Assembly (NCBI GenBank): GCA_030065235.1
Contig: JASJDC010000002.1
Coordinates: 768,001 to 832,000, forward strand
DNA: 64,000 nucleotides
Direction: 5' to 3'
Source: Alphaproteobacteria bacterium
Lineage (GTDB): Bacteria; Pseudomonadota; Alphaproteobacteria; UBA8366; Aestuariispiraceae
Shown here: one piece after another, positions 45,759 to 55,171 of the stretch
Layout of the letters: each line of letters opens with the position of its first letter
How positions within the stretch are numbered: the first letter of the stretch is position 1
Notes under the pieces: generated by a model
The model's database searches: none
Told to the model about the DNA's origin: nothing
Seen by the model: the letters and a program-made list of their open reading frames with translations, nothing else
Made by a program: the position numbers and the translations under genes

Positions 45759-47033
45759 TTACTCAGCCGGGCTTAGGACGGATTGCGAGATGCTGGACGG
45801 CAATGGCTTGGGCCGTTCGATCCAGCCGATGACCGGCATAAAGACGAGGAAATGCAGGAAATAGTAGATCGTCGATAGCTGCGCGATCGTGACATAGGGC
45901 TCTTCGGCCTCCTTGCCGCCGACCCATCCCAGGATCAGGAAGTTGATCACGAACAACGCCACCGCCCATTTGTAGATCGGTCGGTACCGGGCCGATTTGA
46001 CCCGAGACGTGTCGAGCCACGGCACCAGCGCCAGCACGACCAGAGAACCGAACATGGCCAGAACGCCCGCCAGTTTGGCGTCAACGCCCCACCAGCTGAA
46101 CACGACCAGGAACACCCACCAATCGTCGGTGAAGGAGCGCAGGATCGCGTAGTAGGGCAGGAAGTACCATTCCGGCACGATATGCGGCGGCGTCACCTGC
46201 GGGTTGGCCGGAATGTAGTTGTCCGGATGGCCCAGGAAGTTCGGCGCGAAGAACACCAGCGCGGCGAAAAGCAGCAGGTAGAAGCCGATGCCGATCATGT
46301 CCTTCGAGGTCATGAACGGATGGAAGTTCACCGTGTCCTGCGGGCCTTTCGGCTCGATGCCGGTCGGGTTGTTCGAGCCTGGGATATGCAGCGCCGCGAC
46401 ATGCAGCACGACCACGCCGAGAATCACGAAGGGCAGCAGGTAATGCAGCGCGAAAAACCGGTTGAGCGTCGGGTTGTCGACGGAGAAGCCGCCCCAGAGC
46501 AGTGTCACCAAATCCTCGCCGACCAGTGGAAAGGCCGAGAACAGATTGGTGATCACGGTCGCGCCCCACAGGCTCATCTGACCCCAGGGAAGGACGTACC
46601 CCATGAAAGCGGCGCCCATCATCAGGACCAGGATGATGACGCCGAGGATCCAGAGCAGCTCGCGCGGCTCCTTGTATGACCCGTAATAGAGACCCCGGAA
46701 GATATGGATATACACGACGATGAAGAACATCGACGCCCCGTTCATATGGATATAGCGGATCAGCCAACCGTAATTCACATCGCGCATGATCCGCTCGACG
46801 CTGTCGAAGGCGAGCGCCGTGTTCGGCTGATACTGCATCGCAAGGATGATGCCGGTCGCGATCATCACGATCAGCGTGATCGAGGCGAGCGCGCCGAAGC
46901 TCCAGAAATAGTTCAGGTTCTTCGGAACCGGGAAGGCCTTATATTCCTTGTGCATCATCGTGAAGATCGGCAAACGCCGATCGATCCAGCGGACAACGCC
47001 TGTGAATTCCGGATCCGGTGAAGTGCTGCTCAT
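45759..47033 (-). CDS. petB: ubiquinol-cytochrome c reductase cytochrome b
   Basis: 424 residues, eight membrane helices, full-length proteobacterial cytochrome b. Visible features: [20 protein letters not shown] of the Qo site, four helical histidines (for example in [13 protein letters not shown] and ALHYLLPF) that bind two haems, and the PEWY motif in [15 protein letters not shown]. Forms the quinone-oxidising core of complex III. petA is 130 bp upstream and petC 11 bp downstream. Confidence 0.98.
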   Translation of the reverse strand: MSSTSPDPEFTGVVRWIDRRLPIFTMMHKEYKAFPVPKNLNYFWSFGALASITLIVMIATGIILAMQYQPNTALAFDSVERIMRDVNYGWLIRYIHMNGASMFFIVVYIHIFRGLYYGSYKEPRELLWILGVIILVLMMGAAFMGYVLPWGQMSLWGATVITNLFSAFPLVGEDLVTLLWGGFSVDNPTLNRFFALHYLLPFVILGVVVLHVAALHIPGSNNPTGIEPKGPQDTVNFHPFMTSKDMIGIGFYLLLFAALVFFAPNFLGHPDNYIPANPQVTPPHIVPEWYFLPYYAILRSFTDDWWVFLVVFSWWGVDAKLAGVLAMFGSLVVLALVPWLDTSRVKSARYRPIYKWAVALFVINFLILGWVGGKEAEEPYVTIAQLSTIYYFLHFLVFMPVIGWIERPKPLPSSISQSVLSPAE

Positions 47034-47163
47034 CGTTTTCTATCGCCTCTTCGGAACGATCCCCGCCGTCCCGTCTCAACTGATTTACCAGAACCGGTAG
47101 ATATGAAATCCGCCTACCGACGCCGATACGTCAAATCGCCGCCCTTGGCGGACGGCGGCGGCG

Positions 47164-47727
47164 TCACCCGATCCGAACGACGCCTTCCTCAATGAACTCG
47201 TAGTCCGGCACCGGCAGATTCGTAGGGGCGGGACCCTTCCGAATGCGGCCCGACGTGTCGTAGTGCGAGCCATGGCACGGGCAAAACCAACCGCCGAATT
47301 CGCCTTTCGAATCGCCGTCTTTTTGACCTAGCGGGATACAGCCCAAATGGGTGCAGACCCCGACCATGATCAGATATTCGGGGTTCTGAACCCGTTCCGC
47401 GTCGGTCTGCGGATCGATCAGGTCTTCCAGCGCCACCGCTTCCGCCTCGGCGATTTCCTCGGGCGTGCGCCGACGGATGAATACCGCCTTGCCGCGCCAG
47501 GTGACCGTGATCGCCTGCCCGGGTTCGAGCGCGCTGATATCCTGTTCGATCGACGCGAGCGCCAGCACGTCCTGAGACGGGTTCATGCTGTCGATCAAAG
47601 GCCAGACGAAGGCGACGCCGCCGACTGCAAGCGTCGCGTTCGTCAACATGCCCAGAAAGTCGCGGCGGTCTCCGCCTTCTTTCTCTTCGGACGCGCCTTC
47701 GGACGTGGCGTTCTGTGCATCGGACAT
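47164..47727 (-). CDS. petA: ubiquinol-cytochrome c reductase iron-sulfur (Rieske) subunit
   Basis: 187 residues from ATG 47727 ([11 protein letters not shown]), with AGAGGA 11 bp upstream; ATG 47751 is an alternative. A Tat-type anchor starts with RRDFLGML and continues [16 protein letters not shown]. The 2Fe-2S ligands are in CTHLGC and CPCHGSHYD. First gene of petABC; accepts electrons from ubiquinol on the periplasmic face. Confidence 0.96.
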   Translation of the reverse strand: MSDAQNATSEGASEEKEGGDRRDFLGMLTNATLAVGGVAFVWPLIDSMNPSQDVLALASIEQDISALEPGQAITVTWRGKAVFIRRRTPEEIAEAEAVALEDLIDPQTDAERVQNPEYLIMVGVCTHLGCIPLGQKDGDSKGEFGGWFCPCHGSHYDTSGRIRKGPAPTNLPVPDYEFIEEGVVRIG

Positions 47728-48029
47728 TGCGTTGTCGATCCTCTGTTTCATTCTTTCACGGGGGACGGTGCGGATATCAGACGTGTCGCCTGACGGTGCG
47801 ACGTGACCTCTCGCCGCAGCGCGATAGCCTTCGAACCCGACGCACGGCGTGTGACCTTCCCCTATGAGCGTTCGTGTACCGTGAAGTCTCGACCGCGTCA
47901 AACCCGCCGGGCCGGAACTAACCGTGGAATTTCAAACCGGTATACGCTTTCGTCTTGACCGTCGGTTCTGTCTGCGACACGGAGACGCAACGGCGCGGCC
48001 CCGACCGCTCGAAACATCGGCGAATCTGC
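47728..48029. other. 302-bp divergent intergenic region petA / trmL
   Basis: Must hold the promoters of the bc1 operon (leftward) and of trmL-hemF (rightward). No operator or -35/-10 pair stands out to me, and no gene is supported. Confidence 0.5.
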
Positions 48030-48512
48030 ATGCGTTTGGCCCTCTTTCAACCCGACATCCCTCAGAATACCGGGGCCGCGCTGCGGCTCGCCGCCTGCCT
48101 GGGCGTCGGGGCCGACGTGATAGAGCCGTGCGGGTTCGTTTGGTCGCCGGACCGGATGCGCCGATCCGGCATGGACTATCTCGACAAAGTCGATCTCGTC
48201 CGACACGTGAACTGGGACGCCTTCCTGGCCGCGAAACGCGGTCGCCTGCTGCTGCTGACGACGAAAGGCTCGGTTCCCTACACGGCGTTCGCGTTCGCGC
48301 CGGACGACATCCTGCTGCTCGGCCGGGAGAGCGTCGGCGCGCCGCCAGACGTGCACGCCGTGGCCGACGCCAGGCTGACGATTCCGATGGCGCCGGGCCT
48401 GCGGTCCTTGAATGTTGTGACGGCGGCGGCGATGGTGCTAGGCGAGGCGCTGCGCCAGACCGGTGGATTCCCGGCGCCGAGCGATGATGGTCCGGGGGAG
48501 ACAAGCGCATGA
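48030..48512 (+). CDS. trmL: tRNA (cytidine(34)-2'-O)-methyltransferase
   Basis: 160 residues from ATG 48030. SPOUT/trefoil-knot fold: [45 protein letters not shown] and the knot region [20 protein letters not shown] match TrmL. It methylates the wobble ribose of certain leucine tRNAs. Its stop overlaps the hemF ATG (ATGA), an arrangement common in alphaproteobacteria near petABC. Confidence 0.93.
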   Translation: MRLALFQPDIPQNTGAALRLAACLGVGADVIEPCGFVWSPDRMRRSGMDYLDKVDLVRHVNWDAFLAAKRGRLLLLTTKGSVPYTAFAFAPDDILLLGRESVGAPPDVHAVADARLTIPMAPGLRSLNVVTAAAMVLGEALRQTGGFPAPSDDGPGETSA

Positions 48513-49441
48513 GCGTCAGCGAACGTGAGCGGGCGAAGGCGGCAATGGCGGCGGCCGTCGGCGCCGTCGTCACGCCGGAGGTCCTGGAAACGCGGAAGAA
48601 AACGGCCCGCGCTTGGTTCGAGGCGCTGCGCGACCGGATCTGCGGGGCTTTCGAAGCGATCGAAGATGACGCGCCGGCCGAGACCGCAACGCCTGGCCCG
48701 GAGGGCCGGTTCGAACGCACGCCCTGGGAGCGCACGAATGAGGACGGCTCGCCCGGCGGCGGCGGCGTGATGTCGGTCATGAAGGGCCGGGTGTTCGAGA
48801 AGGTCGGCGTTAATGTCTCGACGGTGTTCGGCAGCTTCTCACCGCAATTCGCCAAAGAGATCCCAGGCGCCGCCGAGGACCCGCGCTTCTGGGCCAGCGG
48901 CGTTTCTCTCGTCGCGCATATGCAGTCGCCGCGGGTTCCGGCGGTTCATATGAATACGCGCTTCATCTGCACAACGCGCGGCTGGTTCGGCGGCGGCAGC
49001 GATCTCAACCCGCCGATCCCGGTGGACGAAGACACGGCGGATTTTCACGCCGCCTTCAAGGCGGCCTGCGACGCCCACGACCCGGACTATCATGCAAACT
49101 ATAAGAAATGGTGCGACGAGTATTTCTATATCCCGCACCGAAACCGCCCGCGCGGCGTTGGCGGGATTTTCTACGACTACCTTGATACCGGCGACTGGGA
49201 CGATGATTTCGCGATGACAAAGGATGTCGGCGAGGCTTTCCTGGACATCTATCCGAAACTGGTCCGTCGGAGAATGGCCGAGCCCTGGACAGAAGCGGAG
49301 CGTGAGATCCAATTGATCTATCGCGGGCTCTACGCGGAGTTTAATCTGGTGTATGACCGAGGCACGCGGTTCGGCTTGATGACCGGCGGAAACACCGAGG
49401 CGATCCTGATGTCGCTGCCGCCGGAAGCGAAATGGCCCTGA
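48509..49441 (+). CDS. hemF: oxygen-dependent coproporphyrinogen-III oxidase
   Basis: 310 residues. Signature segments are [63 protein letters not shown] and [18 protein letters not shown]. It decarboxylates coproporphyrinogen III to protoporphyrinogen IX using oxygen, indicating aerobic haem synthesis. Starts within the trmL stop. Its neighbourhood with the bc1 operon links haem supply and respiration. Confidence 0.97.
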   Translation: MSVSERERAKAAMAAAVGAVVTPEVLETRKKTARAWFEALRDRICGAFEAIEDDAPAETATPGPEGRFERTPWERTNEDGSPGGGGVMSVMKGRVFEKVGVNVSTVFGSFSPQFAKEIPGAAEDPRFWASGVSLVAHMQSPRVPAVHMNTRFICTTRGWFGGGSDLNPPIPVDEDTADFHAAFKAACDAHDPDYHANYKKWCDEYFYIPHRNRPRGVGGIFYDYLDTGDWDDDFAMTKDVGEAFLDIYPKLVRRRMAEPWTEAEREIQLIYRGLYAEFNLVYDRGTRFGLMTGGNTEAILMSLPPEAKWP

Positions 49442-49495
49442 ACCAACAGCCTTTGGAAGACCGCCGATGAGATCGCTGAAAGGAACAGACGCGCC

Positions 49496-50047
49496 ATGAA
49501 CCGACTATTCGCCTTAGCACTGCTTGCGTTCACCGCCTTCGCAGGACCGACGGTCTGGGCGTCCAGCGTCGCGGCCCAAGGTATCGAGGCGTTCTTCGGC
49601 CGCTTCCAAGGCTCCGGCATTTCCGAGAACGCCGACAGCATTTATTTCGCTGTTTCCGTGCGCGACTTGGACGTGCAGATCTCGCCGACCGCGAATGGCG
49701 GATTCATGCTCGATTGGACAACGATCACCCGGGAAAGGGGCGACCCCAACAATCCGACGGTGAAAAGCAAGCAGACCAGCAAGGTCTTCAATCCGACAGA
49801 CCGGCCCGGGGTCTATCGCGCCCCCGATACCGGCGACGTGCTGGACGGCCATCCGATCTGGTGGAGCCGGGTCGATGGTCCCAAGCTCTACACCTATATG
49901 ATGATGATCGAAGAAAACGGATCTTGGCATGTACAGAAATACGAGCGCACCGTCTCGGGATCCGGCATGGAACTGGTGTTCGAGCGGCTGCGGGACGGAG
50001 ACGAAACGCGGGAAGTCCGCGCCAGGCTGGTGAAGGTCGAGCAGTAG
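49496..50047 (+). CDS. conserved secreted protein of unknown function
   Basis: 183 residues with a signal peptide (MNRLFALALLAFTAFAGPTV, likely cleavage after ASSVAAQ near 28). The mature part is beta-rich, with SIYFAVSVRDLDVQIS, an aromatic HPIWWSRVDGPKLYTY segment and an LVFERLRDGDETREV end; lipocalin-like or calycin-like folding is a guess. No catalytic motif. Located 54 bp after hemF on the same strand and convergent with the CCA-adding enzyme gene. Confidence 0.75.
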   Translation: MNRLFALALLAFTAFAGPTVWASSVAAQGIEAFFGRFQGSGISENADSIYFAVSVRDLDVQISPTANGGFMLDWTTITRERGDPNNPTVKSKQTSKVFNPTDRPGVYRAPDTGDVLDGHPIWWSRVDGPKLYTYMMMIEENGSWHVQKYERTVSGSGMELVFERLRDGDETREVRARLVKVEQ

Positions 50048-50057
50048 CGCCGGCGCG

Positions 50058-51272
50058 TCAGCCGGCGGCTTCGTCGATCAGCCGTCGCGCTTCGGCCAGG
50101 CAGGCCGCGCGGTCCGGGGCGAAGGCTTTATCGATCCACCAGGCTTCGACTCGCGCCCGGATCGCCCCGATTGCGGGCCCGTGATCCAATCCCAGCGCCA
50201 CCAGGTCGCGGCCCTTGATCGGCAACGTGCGAGGCTTCCAGTTTTCGGCCGCGTCCAGGGCGGCGCGCCAACCTGGGTCCGGCGCCGGCCCGGCCAGGCT
50301 CAAGGCGGCGGCCCCGTCGATCGCGTCGGCCCCGCGCCGGTAAAGCGCGTCGTTTAGGCCGGCCCCGTTTGGCGGAGCCTGCGCCGCGAAATCCGCCCAG
50401 GCCTCCAGACGTCTCTTTTCGCGATTGGACAGGCGCAGCTTCGTCGCCAGGGCGCCCGGCGCGACCGCGCCGTCGATCAGACAGGCCAACCTGAGCAAAG
50501 GGTCGCGCGTAATCGGAATATCGAGCGCCAGAAACCGGCGGAATTTGTCGAGGGCCGCCTCGCCGACGCCGATCCGGCGCCAGACCCCGATCCGGCTCGC
50601 CAACTCGAGGGTCGGCGTCGGGTCCGGCGCCTCGAGCAGGCGCAGCGTCTCCTGGTGCACGCGCTCCGCCGACAGGGTTGGGATCAGATGCGCCAAGTCC
50701 TTACAGGCCGCCAGGCCTTCCGCGTCCGGATCGGTGCGGCCGTAATGGGCGTGGAATCGGAAGAATCGCAGGATGCGCAGCACATCCTCCCGAATCCGTT
50801 CCTCCGCTACGCCGACGAAGCGCACCCGCCCCGCCTCTGCGTCCGCCACGCCGCCGAAATAATCGTGCAACACGCCGTCCGGCGACAGGCTCAGCGCATT
50901 CATCGTCAGGTCGCGGCGCAGCGCGTCTTCGCGCCAGTCGGTCGTGAAGGCGACCACGGCCCGCCGTCCGTCCGTTTCGACATCGCGCCGTAAGGTGGTG
51001 ACCTCGACCGGGATATGGTTGCTGATCACCGTGACGGTGCCGTGCTCGATACCGGTCGGCACGGCCTTCAACCCGTCGGCTTCGGCGCGCGCGATCACGG
51101 TTTCCGGCAACGCCGTCGTCCCGAGATCGATGTCCTTGATCGGCCGCCGCAGCAGGGCGTCGCGCACGCAGCCGCCGACGAACCGGACCTCGTCCTCGCC
51201 GCCGGCCCCGACGGCGTGGATGATCCGCGTCGTGTTCGCGTCCTGCATCGCCGGCGCGCGCGCGAGTTTCAT
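50058..51272 (-). CDS. CCA tRNA nucleotidyltransferase / poly(A) polymerase family
   Basis: 404 residues. Nucleotidyltransferase motifs: FVGGCVRDALLRRPIKDIDL (GG...RD and the metal-binding DID, about residues 31-50), EHGTVTV, then the RRDLTMNAL segment and an RxxRF-like helix (REDVLRILRFFRFHA) for ATP/CTP selection. Class II enzyme, as in all alphaproteobacteria. It adds or repairs the tRNA 3' CCA, though both tRNAs here already encode CCA, so repair is its main role. Starts 27 bp after the small membrane protein. Confidence 0.93.
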   Translation of the reverse strand: MKLARAPAMQDANTTRIIHAVGAGGEDEVRFVGGCVRDALLRRPIKDIDLGTTALPETVIARAEADGLKAVPTGIEHGTVTVISNHIPVEVTTLRRDVETDGRRAVVAFTTDWREDALRRDLTMNALSLSPDGVLHDYFGGVADAEAGRVRFVGVAEERIREDVLRILRFFRFHAHYGRTDPDAEGLAACKDLAHLIPTLSAERVHQETLRLLEAPDPTPTLELASRIGVWRRIGVGEAALDKFRRFLALDIPITRDPLLRLACLIDGAVAPGALATKLRLSNREKRRLEAWADFAAQAPPNGAGLNDALYRRGADAIDGAAALSLAGPAPDPGWRAALDAAENWKPRTLPIKGRDLVALGLDHGPAIGAIRARVEAWWIDKAFAPDRAACLAEARRLIDEAAG

Positions 51273-51299
51273 CCGTCGAGCCCCCGCCTTCGGCCGCCC

Positions 51300-51602
51300 T
51301 CAGTCGGCCTTTGGCGCGTCTTGGAACCCGCCCGGCACGATCCGCCCGTCCTCCAGCCGCGCCGGGGCGTAGTCGCTTTCCCGGTCGCCGCCGTCGCCGA
51401 AATAGGCGAGGCCCATCAGCCCGATGATCGCAAACAGAGCGCCGCCGCCGATCAGGTTCGTCCAAGGCCAAGTGCGCCAAGGCGGCAGCGCTTTGCCGTC
51501 GGCGATGTCTTCGCGATTCTTGCGCGTGTAGTAGGCGTAGAGGATATAGCCGATCGTCGGGGCCAAAAACGGCAGGCCGATAATCAGGAATTTTCGCAGC
51601 AC
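51300..51602 (-). CDS. small membrane protein, DUF6111-like
   Basis: 100 residues, two membrane segments (FLIIGLPFLAPTIGYILYAY, about 5-24; LIGGGALFAIIGLMGLAYF, about 50-68) separated by a charged cytoplasmic loop, followed by a hydrophilic tail PARLEDGRIVPGGF. This matches a small family (I believe DUF6111) found between NUDIX and CCA-adding genes in alphaproteobacteria. Function unknown. Confidence 0.75.
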   Translation of the reverse strand: MLRKFLIIGLPFLAPTIGYILYAYYTRKNREDIADGKALPPWRTWPWTNLIGGGALFAIIGLMGLAYFGDGGDRESDYAPARLEDGRIVPGGFQDAPKAD

Positions 51603-51669
51603 TCTTCGGTCTCCAGGCGGTCGGCTTGCGACCCGTTTCGTGTGTTCGGTTTCGGGGCGGCGCGCCGCG

Positions 51670-52329
51670 TCAGCCTGCGTCGCTTTTCTCGATCAGCATA
51701 TCGACCAGATTCACCAGCATGCCCGCCGTTGCGCCCCATATATAGTAGTCCTTGTAAGGCATGGCATAGAAATACCGCTTGCGCCCCTCATGGTCGCGCG
51801 AATGGCGCCGCCGGACGCCCGGCGTCATGAAATGGGTCAGCGGGGTTTCGAACACCTCAGCCACCTCATAGGCGTCGGGCCGGATATCGAAGGGCGGCGT
51901 GATAAATCCGACCACCGGGGTGATCCGGAAGCCGGTTCTGGTGACGTAGGGGTCCAGCGCGCCGACAACGTCGATCTTACTGTCGGGCAGGCCGACTTCT
52001 TCATAGGTCTCGCGCAACGCCGCTTCGACGGGCGATGAATCCACGTCCTCGACCTTGCCGCCCGGGAAACTGATTTGCCCGGCATGGGTGCGCAGATGCG
52101 CGGTGCGCTGCGTCAGCAGGACATGAAATCCGTCCGCGCGCTCAACCAGGCCGACCAGAACCGCCGCCGGCGTCAGCCGGGGCGGCGGGTCCGGAATCAT
52201 GCCCGGATTGAGGTCGTCGTCGCCGCGCCGCGCAGTGACCACGCGGTGCGTCAGCCGCGCCGCGATCTGGCCTCGGCTCCAGTCGCGTCGATGCGGCGCG
52301 TCCGGATGGTTGAGCCGCCCGCCGCTCAT
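51670..52329 (-). CDS. CoA pyrophosphatase, NUDIX family (NudL/YeaB-like)
   Basis: 219 residues from ATG 52329, which overlaps the stop of the upstream DUF1285 gene (ATGA). The NUDIX box is GKVEDVDSSPVEAALRETYE followed by EVGL, the standard GX5EX7REVXEEXGXX pattern with Ser/Pro-rich spacing typical of CoA-type enzymes; the UPF0035-like VLLTQRTAHLRTHAGQISFP precedes it. It hydrolyses CoA and its derivatives to 4'-phosphopantetheine and 3',5'-ADP. Confidence 0.93.
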   Translation of the reverse strand: MSGGRLNHPDAPHRRDWSRGQIAARLTHRVVTARRGDDDLNPGMIPDPPPRLTPAAVLVGLVERADGFHVLLTQRTAHLRTHAGQISFPGGKVEDVDSSPVEAALRETYEEVGLPDSKIDVVGALDPYVTRTGFRITPVVGFITPPFDIRPDAYEVAEVFETPLTHFMTPGVRRRHSRDHEGRKRYFYAMPYKDYYIWGATAGMLVNLVDMLIEKSDAG

Positions 52330-52889
52330 GCCGCAGCGCCCTCCAGCGCGAAGAAACACCCGCTGCTTTCGACGCCGAGCGTCGGGACGCCCTCGACCAT
52401 CCGTTCCACGGCCCAATCCGCCAGCTCGTAATAGACCGGCCGCGCCAGTCGCGCCGCCAGCCCGTCGCGGAACCGGATATAGGGGGTCGGCGCGCCGTTC
52501 TCGGCGTCCAGCGTGACCCAGATCGGATGCTCGGCGTCGGCCGTCACCCAGTGATCGAGATTGGTGCGAAAGGACAGGACCGGCCCGTCCGCCCGCACCG
52601 CGCGCCGCGCCTCAACGGCGATGAAGGGCGCGTCCTCGACCGCGATGACGCCGCGCTCGCCTGGGGTGACCAACCAATAAGTCCCGTCCCCGTCGCGCTG
52701 TAGGACTGTGGCGAATAGGCGCACCAGAGAGCGCCGCTCGATCGGATCGCCCCAATGGGTCCAGACGCCGTCGCGCCGAATGGCGATGCCGTATTCCCGT
52801 GTGGCTTCAGGCCAGGGAAAGCCTTCCAACACGCCGCCCGACGCGATCAAATCGGCGAGACGCCTCTGGGATTCGGCTTGCGTCGGCAT
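52326..52889 (-). CDS. DUF1285 family protein
   Basis: 187 residues. Conserved segments of the family: EYGIAIRRDGVWTHWGDPIE, RRSLVRLFATVLQRDGDGTYWLVTP, DAPFIAV and VSFRTNLDHWVT-like text (VLSFRTNLDHWVTADAEHPI). Beta-rich, cytoplasmic. Function unknown. First gene of the leftward run DUF1285-NUDIX-DUF6111-CCA enzyme, divergent from the MoxR operon. Confidence 0.9.
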   Translation of the reverse strand: MPTQAESQRRLADLIASGGVLEGFPWPEATREYGIAIRRDGVWTHWGDPIERRSLVRLFATVLQRDGDGTYWLVTPGERGVIAVEDAPFIAVEARRAVRADGPVLSFRTNLDHWVTADAEHPIWVTLDAENGAPTPYIRFRDGLAARLARPVYYELADWAVERMVEGVPTLGVESSGCFFALEGAAA

Positions 52890-52902
52890 GGTCCCGCACT
52901 CA

Positions 52903-52998
52903 TCCTCACATATGTAGCGTCGACCGCCGGCCGCATGCGGGCCGTCCGCAGGCGGATCGGGGCCGTGATATCGTCCAATTCTCTCCTTACATACGTAG
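52903..52998. promoter_or_regulatory. pair of near-identical 15-bp sites between DUF1285 and moxR
   Basis: TCCTCACATATGTAG (52903-52917) and TCCTTACATACGTAG (52984-52998), 13 of 15 identical, same orientation, 81 bp apart, each with a partly palindromic ACATAYGTA core. They lie in the 167-bp divergent promoter region and could be a shared operator or two similar promoter elements. Confidence 0.4.
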
Positions 52999-53056
52999 TA
53001 CCTTGAGGAGAAATTCCAGAGCGCGAGAGAACCGCGCGGAAATTGGGAGCCAGTGA

Positions 53057-54091
53057 ATGTCCGGATCGGAGAACACAGCCCAGGCCGCGCGCGCCGCAGC
53101 GACGTCGGAGGACCCGTCTGACTTGGCGTCCGACATCCAGGGGGTCGTGGATGACCTAACCCGCGCGCGCGAGCAGATCGAGCGCGTCATTTACGGCCAA
53201 CAGTTGGTGATCGAAAACGCGCTGATCACGCTGCTGGCTGGCGGACACGCGGTTCTGGTCGGCGTACCGGGGCTCGGCAAGACCCTTCTGGTCGAGACCC
53301 TCGGCAAGGTCATGGGGCTGGACGAGAAACGGGTTCAGTTCACGCCCGACCTGATGCCGGCCGATATCCTAGGCTCGGAAGTGCTGGAAGAGGGGGCCGA
53401 CGGGGCGCGCGCCTTTCGTTTCATCCAAGGGCCGATCTTCACGCAGTTGCTGATGGCCGACGAGATCAACCGGGCCAGCCCGCGCACCCAGTCGGCGCTG
53501 CTACAGGCGATGCAGGAGGCGCGGGTCTCGATCGCCGGGGACTATCACGATTTGCCTAAGCCGTTTCATGTGCTGGCGACCCAGAACCCGATCGAACAGG
53601 AAGGGACCTATCCGCTGCCCGAGGCGCAGTTGGACCGTTTCCTGATGCAGATCGACATTCACTATCCCGATCACGGGGCCGAGCGTGAGGTGATCCTGCG
53701 GACGACCGGCAGTTTGGCCAACTCGGCGGAACCGGTTTTCACGGCCGAGGGGCTGATCGCAGCGCAAGCTTTGGTGCGCCGCGTGCCGGTCGGAGAGAGC
53801 GTCGTCGACGCGATCCTAAACCTGGTGCGCAACGGACGGCCCGAAACCAGCGAGCTGGAATCGGTGCGCGACTATGTCGCCTGGGGCCCGGGTCCGCGGG
53901 CCAGCCAGGCCTTGATGCTGGCGGCGCGGGCGCGGGCTTTGGTGACCGGTCGGTTGGCGCCGTCGGTCGATGACGTGATCGATCTGGCCGCGCCGGTGTT
54001 GCGGCATCGCATGGCGTTGGGGTTCGCGGCGCGGGCGGAAGGCGTCTCAATCGATCAGGTGATCGGCGATCTGACCGAACGGCTCGGTTAG
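53057..54091 (+). CDS. MoxR family AAA+ ATPase
   Basis: 344 residues. Walker A GVPGLGKTLLVET (about residues 72-84), Walker B LLMADEINRASPRTQSALLQ (about 131-150), then ATQNPIEQEGTYPLPEAQLD (about 174-193), the sensor-1 and MoxR-specific insert. A C-terminal lid domain follows. MoxR ATPases act as chaperones that mature metal- or cofactor-containing enzyme complexes and are usually encoded with DUF58 and VWA proteins, as here. Head of a four-gene, overlapping rightward operon. Confidence 0.95.
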   Translation: MSGSENTAQAARAAATSEDPSDLASDIQGVVDDLTRAREQIERVIYGQQLVIENALITLLAGGHAVLVGVPGLGKTLLVETLGKVMGLDEKRVQFTPDLMPADILGSEVLEEGADGARAFRFIQGPIFTQLLMADEINRASPRTQSALLQAMQEARVSIAGDYHDLPKPFHVLATQNPIEQEGTYPLPEAQLDRFLMQIDIHYPDHGAEREVILRTTGSLANSAEPVFTAEGLIAAQALVRRVPVGESVVDAILNLVRNGRPETSELESVRDYVAWGPGPRASQALMLAARARALVTGRLAPSVDDVIDLAAPVLRHRMALGFAARAEGVSIDQVIGDLTERLG

Positions 54092-54100
54092 GCCGCGGTG

Positions 54101-55171
54101 ATGGCGGCTCTGAAAGCACATGACTCAAGCTCGTCTGGGCCGCCGGGGCCGCCTGGCATAGACATCCACAATCTCGATGCTGCGCCGGATGAGGCCGCTG
54201 GCCGGGCGGCGCGACGCGCGGCGTCCCACGAGGCGGCGGCGCGCGCCACCGGGGTTGAGACCGAGGCGGAGCATCTGGGCGAGCGGCTGCCGGCGTTGCT
54301 GGTCCATGCCGAGCGCGTCGCCATGACCGTGGCGCATGGTCTGCACGGCCGGCGCCGCCCGGGCCATGGCGAGACCTTTTGGCAATATCGCGCCTTCAAC
54401 GACGCCGATTCCTATCGGGCCGTCGATTGGCGCCGCTCCGCGCGCTCGGATGAGCTGTTCGTGCGCGAGACCGAGTGGGAGGCGGCGCAGACGGTCTGGT
54501 TGTGGCGCGATCCGTCGCCGTCGATGGATTTCGCCTCCAGCAAGGATCTGCCGACCAAGCGGGCCCGGGCCGACCTGATTTCGACGGCGCTCGCCGCTCT
54601 TTTGTTGCGTGGCGGCGAGCGAGTCGGGCTCTTCGGCGGCGGCGGCAAGCCCGGCCTTGGCCGTGCGGCGCTGCGCCGGATCGCCAGCGATCTTCTCTTG
54701 GAGACCCGGACCGGCGACAGTCTGCCGGCGGAGTCGGCGCCGCCGCTGCGCTCTCATATGGTGCTGATCGGCGATATGCTGGAACGGCCGGCCGCTTTGC
54801 AACGGCGGGTCGCCGCCTATGCCCAGCGCGGCGTGCGCGGCGTGATCTGCCAGACGCTCGACCCGGCCGAGGAATTCCTGCCCTATCGCGGCCGGGTCCG
54901 GTTTTCCGGCATGGAGGGCGAAGGCGAGACGCTGCTGGATCGGGTGGACGGATTGCGCGGCGCTTACCACGGCGCGTTGCGGACGCACCGCGACGCCTTG
55001 CGTGAGATCTGCCGCCGCACCGGTTGGACCTACCTGCTGCATCATACCGACAAGCCGGCGGAGCATGCGTTGCTGCTGCTCTACGAAATTCTCGAGGGCG
55101 GGGACCGGCCTCTCTCCGCCGCTTCGACCGGGGGGCGCGGCGCCGTCGGCCGGCGCATGGGGTCACGATGA
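54101..55171 (+). CDS. DUF58 domain protein (MoxR operon partner)
   Basis: 356 residues from ATG 54101 (GTG 54098 is possible). The diagnostic DUF58 segment is GETFWQYRAFNDADSYRAVD followed by WRRSARSDELFVRE (about residues 90-125), then WLWRDPSPSMDF, a VWA-like MIDAS-type DxSxS pattern (here DPSPS). Partner of the MoxR ATPase as substrate adaptor. Its stop overlaps the next gene's ATG (ATGA). Confidence 0.93.
   Translation: MAALKAHDSSSSGPPGPPGIDIHNLDAAPDEAAGRAARRAASHEAAARATGVETEAEHLGERLPALLVHAERVAMTVAHGLHGRRRPGHGETFWQYRAFNDADSYRAVDWRRSARSDELFVRETEWEAAQTVWLWRDPSPSMDFASSKDLPTKRARADLISTALAALLLRGGERVGLFGGGGKPGLGRAALRRIASDLLLETRTGDSLPAESAPPLRSHMVLIGDMLERPAALQRRVAAYAQRGVRGVICQTLDPAEEFLPYRGRVRFSGMEGEGETLLDRVDGLRGAYHGALRTHRDALREICRRTGWTYLLHHTDKPAEHALLLLYEILEGGDRPLSAASTGGRGAVGRRMGSR

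Noticed and set aside
44953-45864. Rightward open frame opposite petC
   Set aside because: Antisense shadow; petC on the minus strand has the CASCH haem motif, signal peptide and anchor.
52907-52914. ACATATGT as a Fur or FNR box
   Set aside because: Too short and not matching either consensus; kept only as part of the 15-bp repeat pair.
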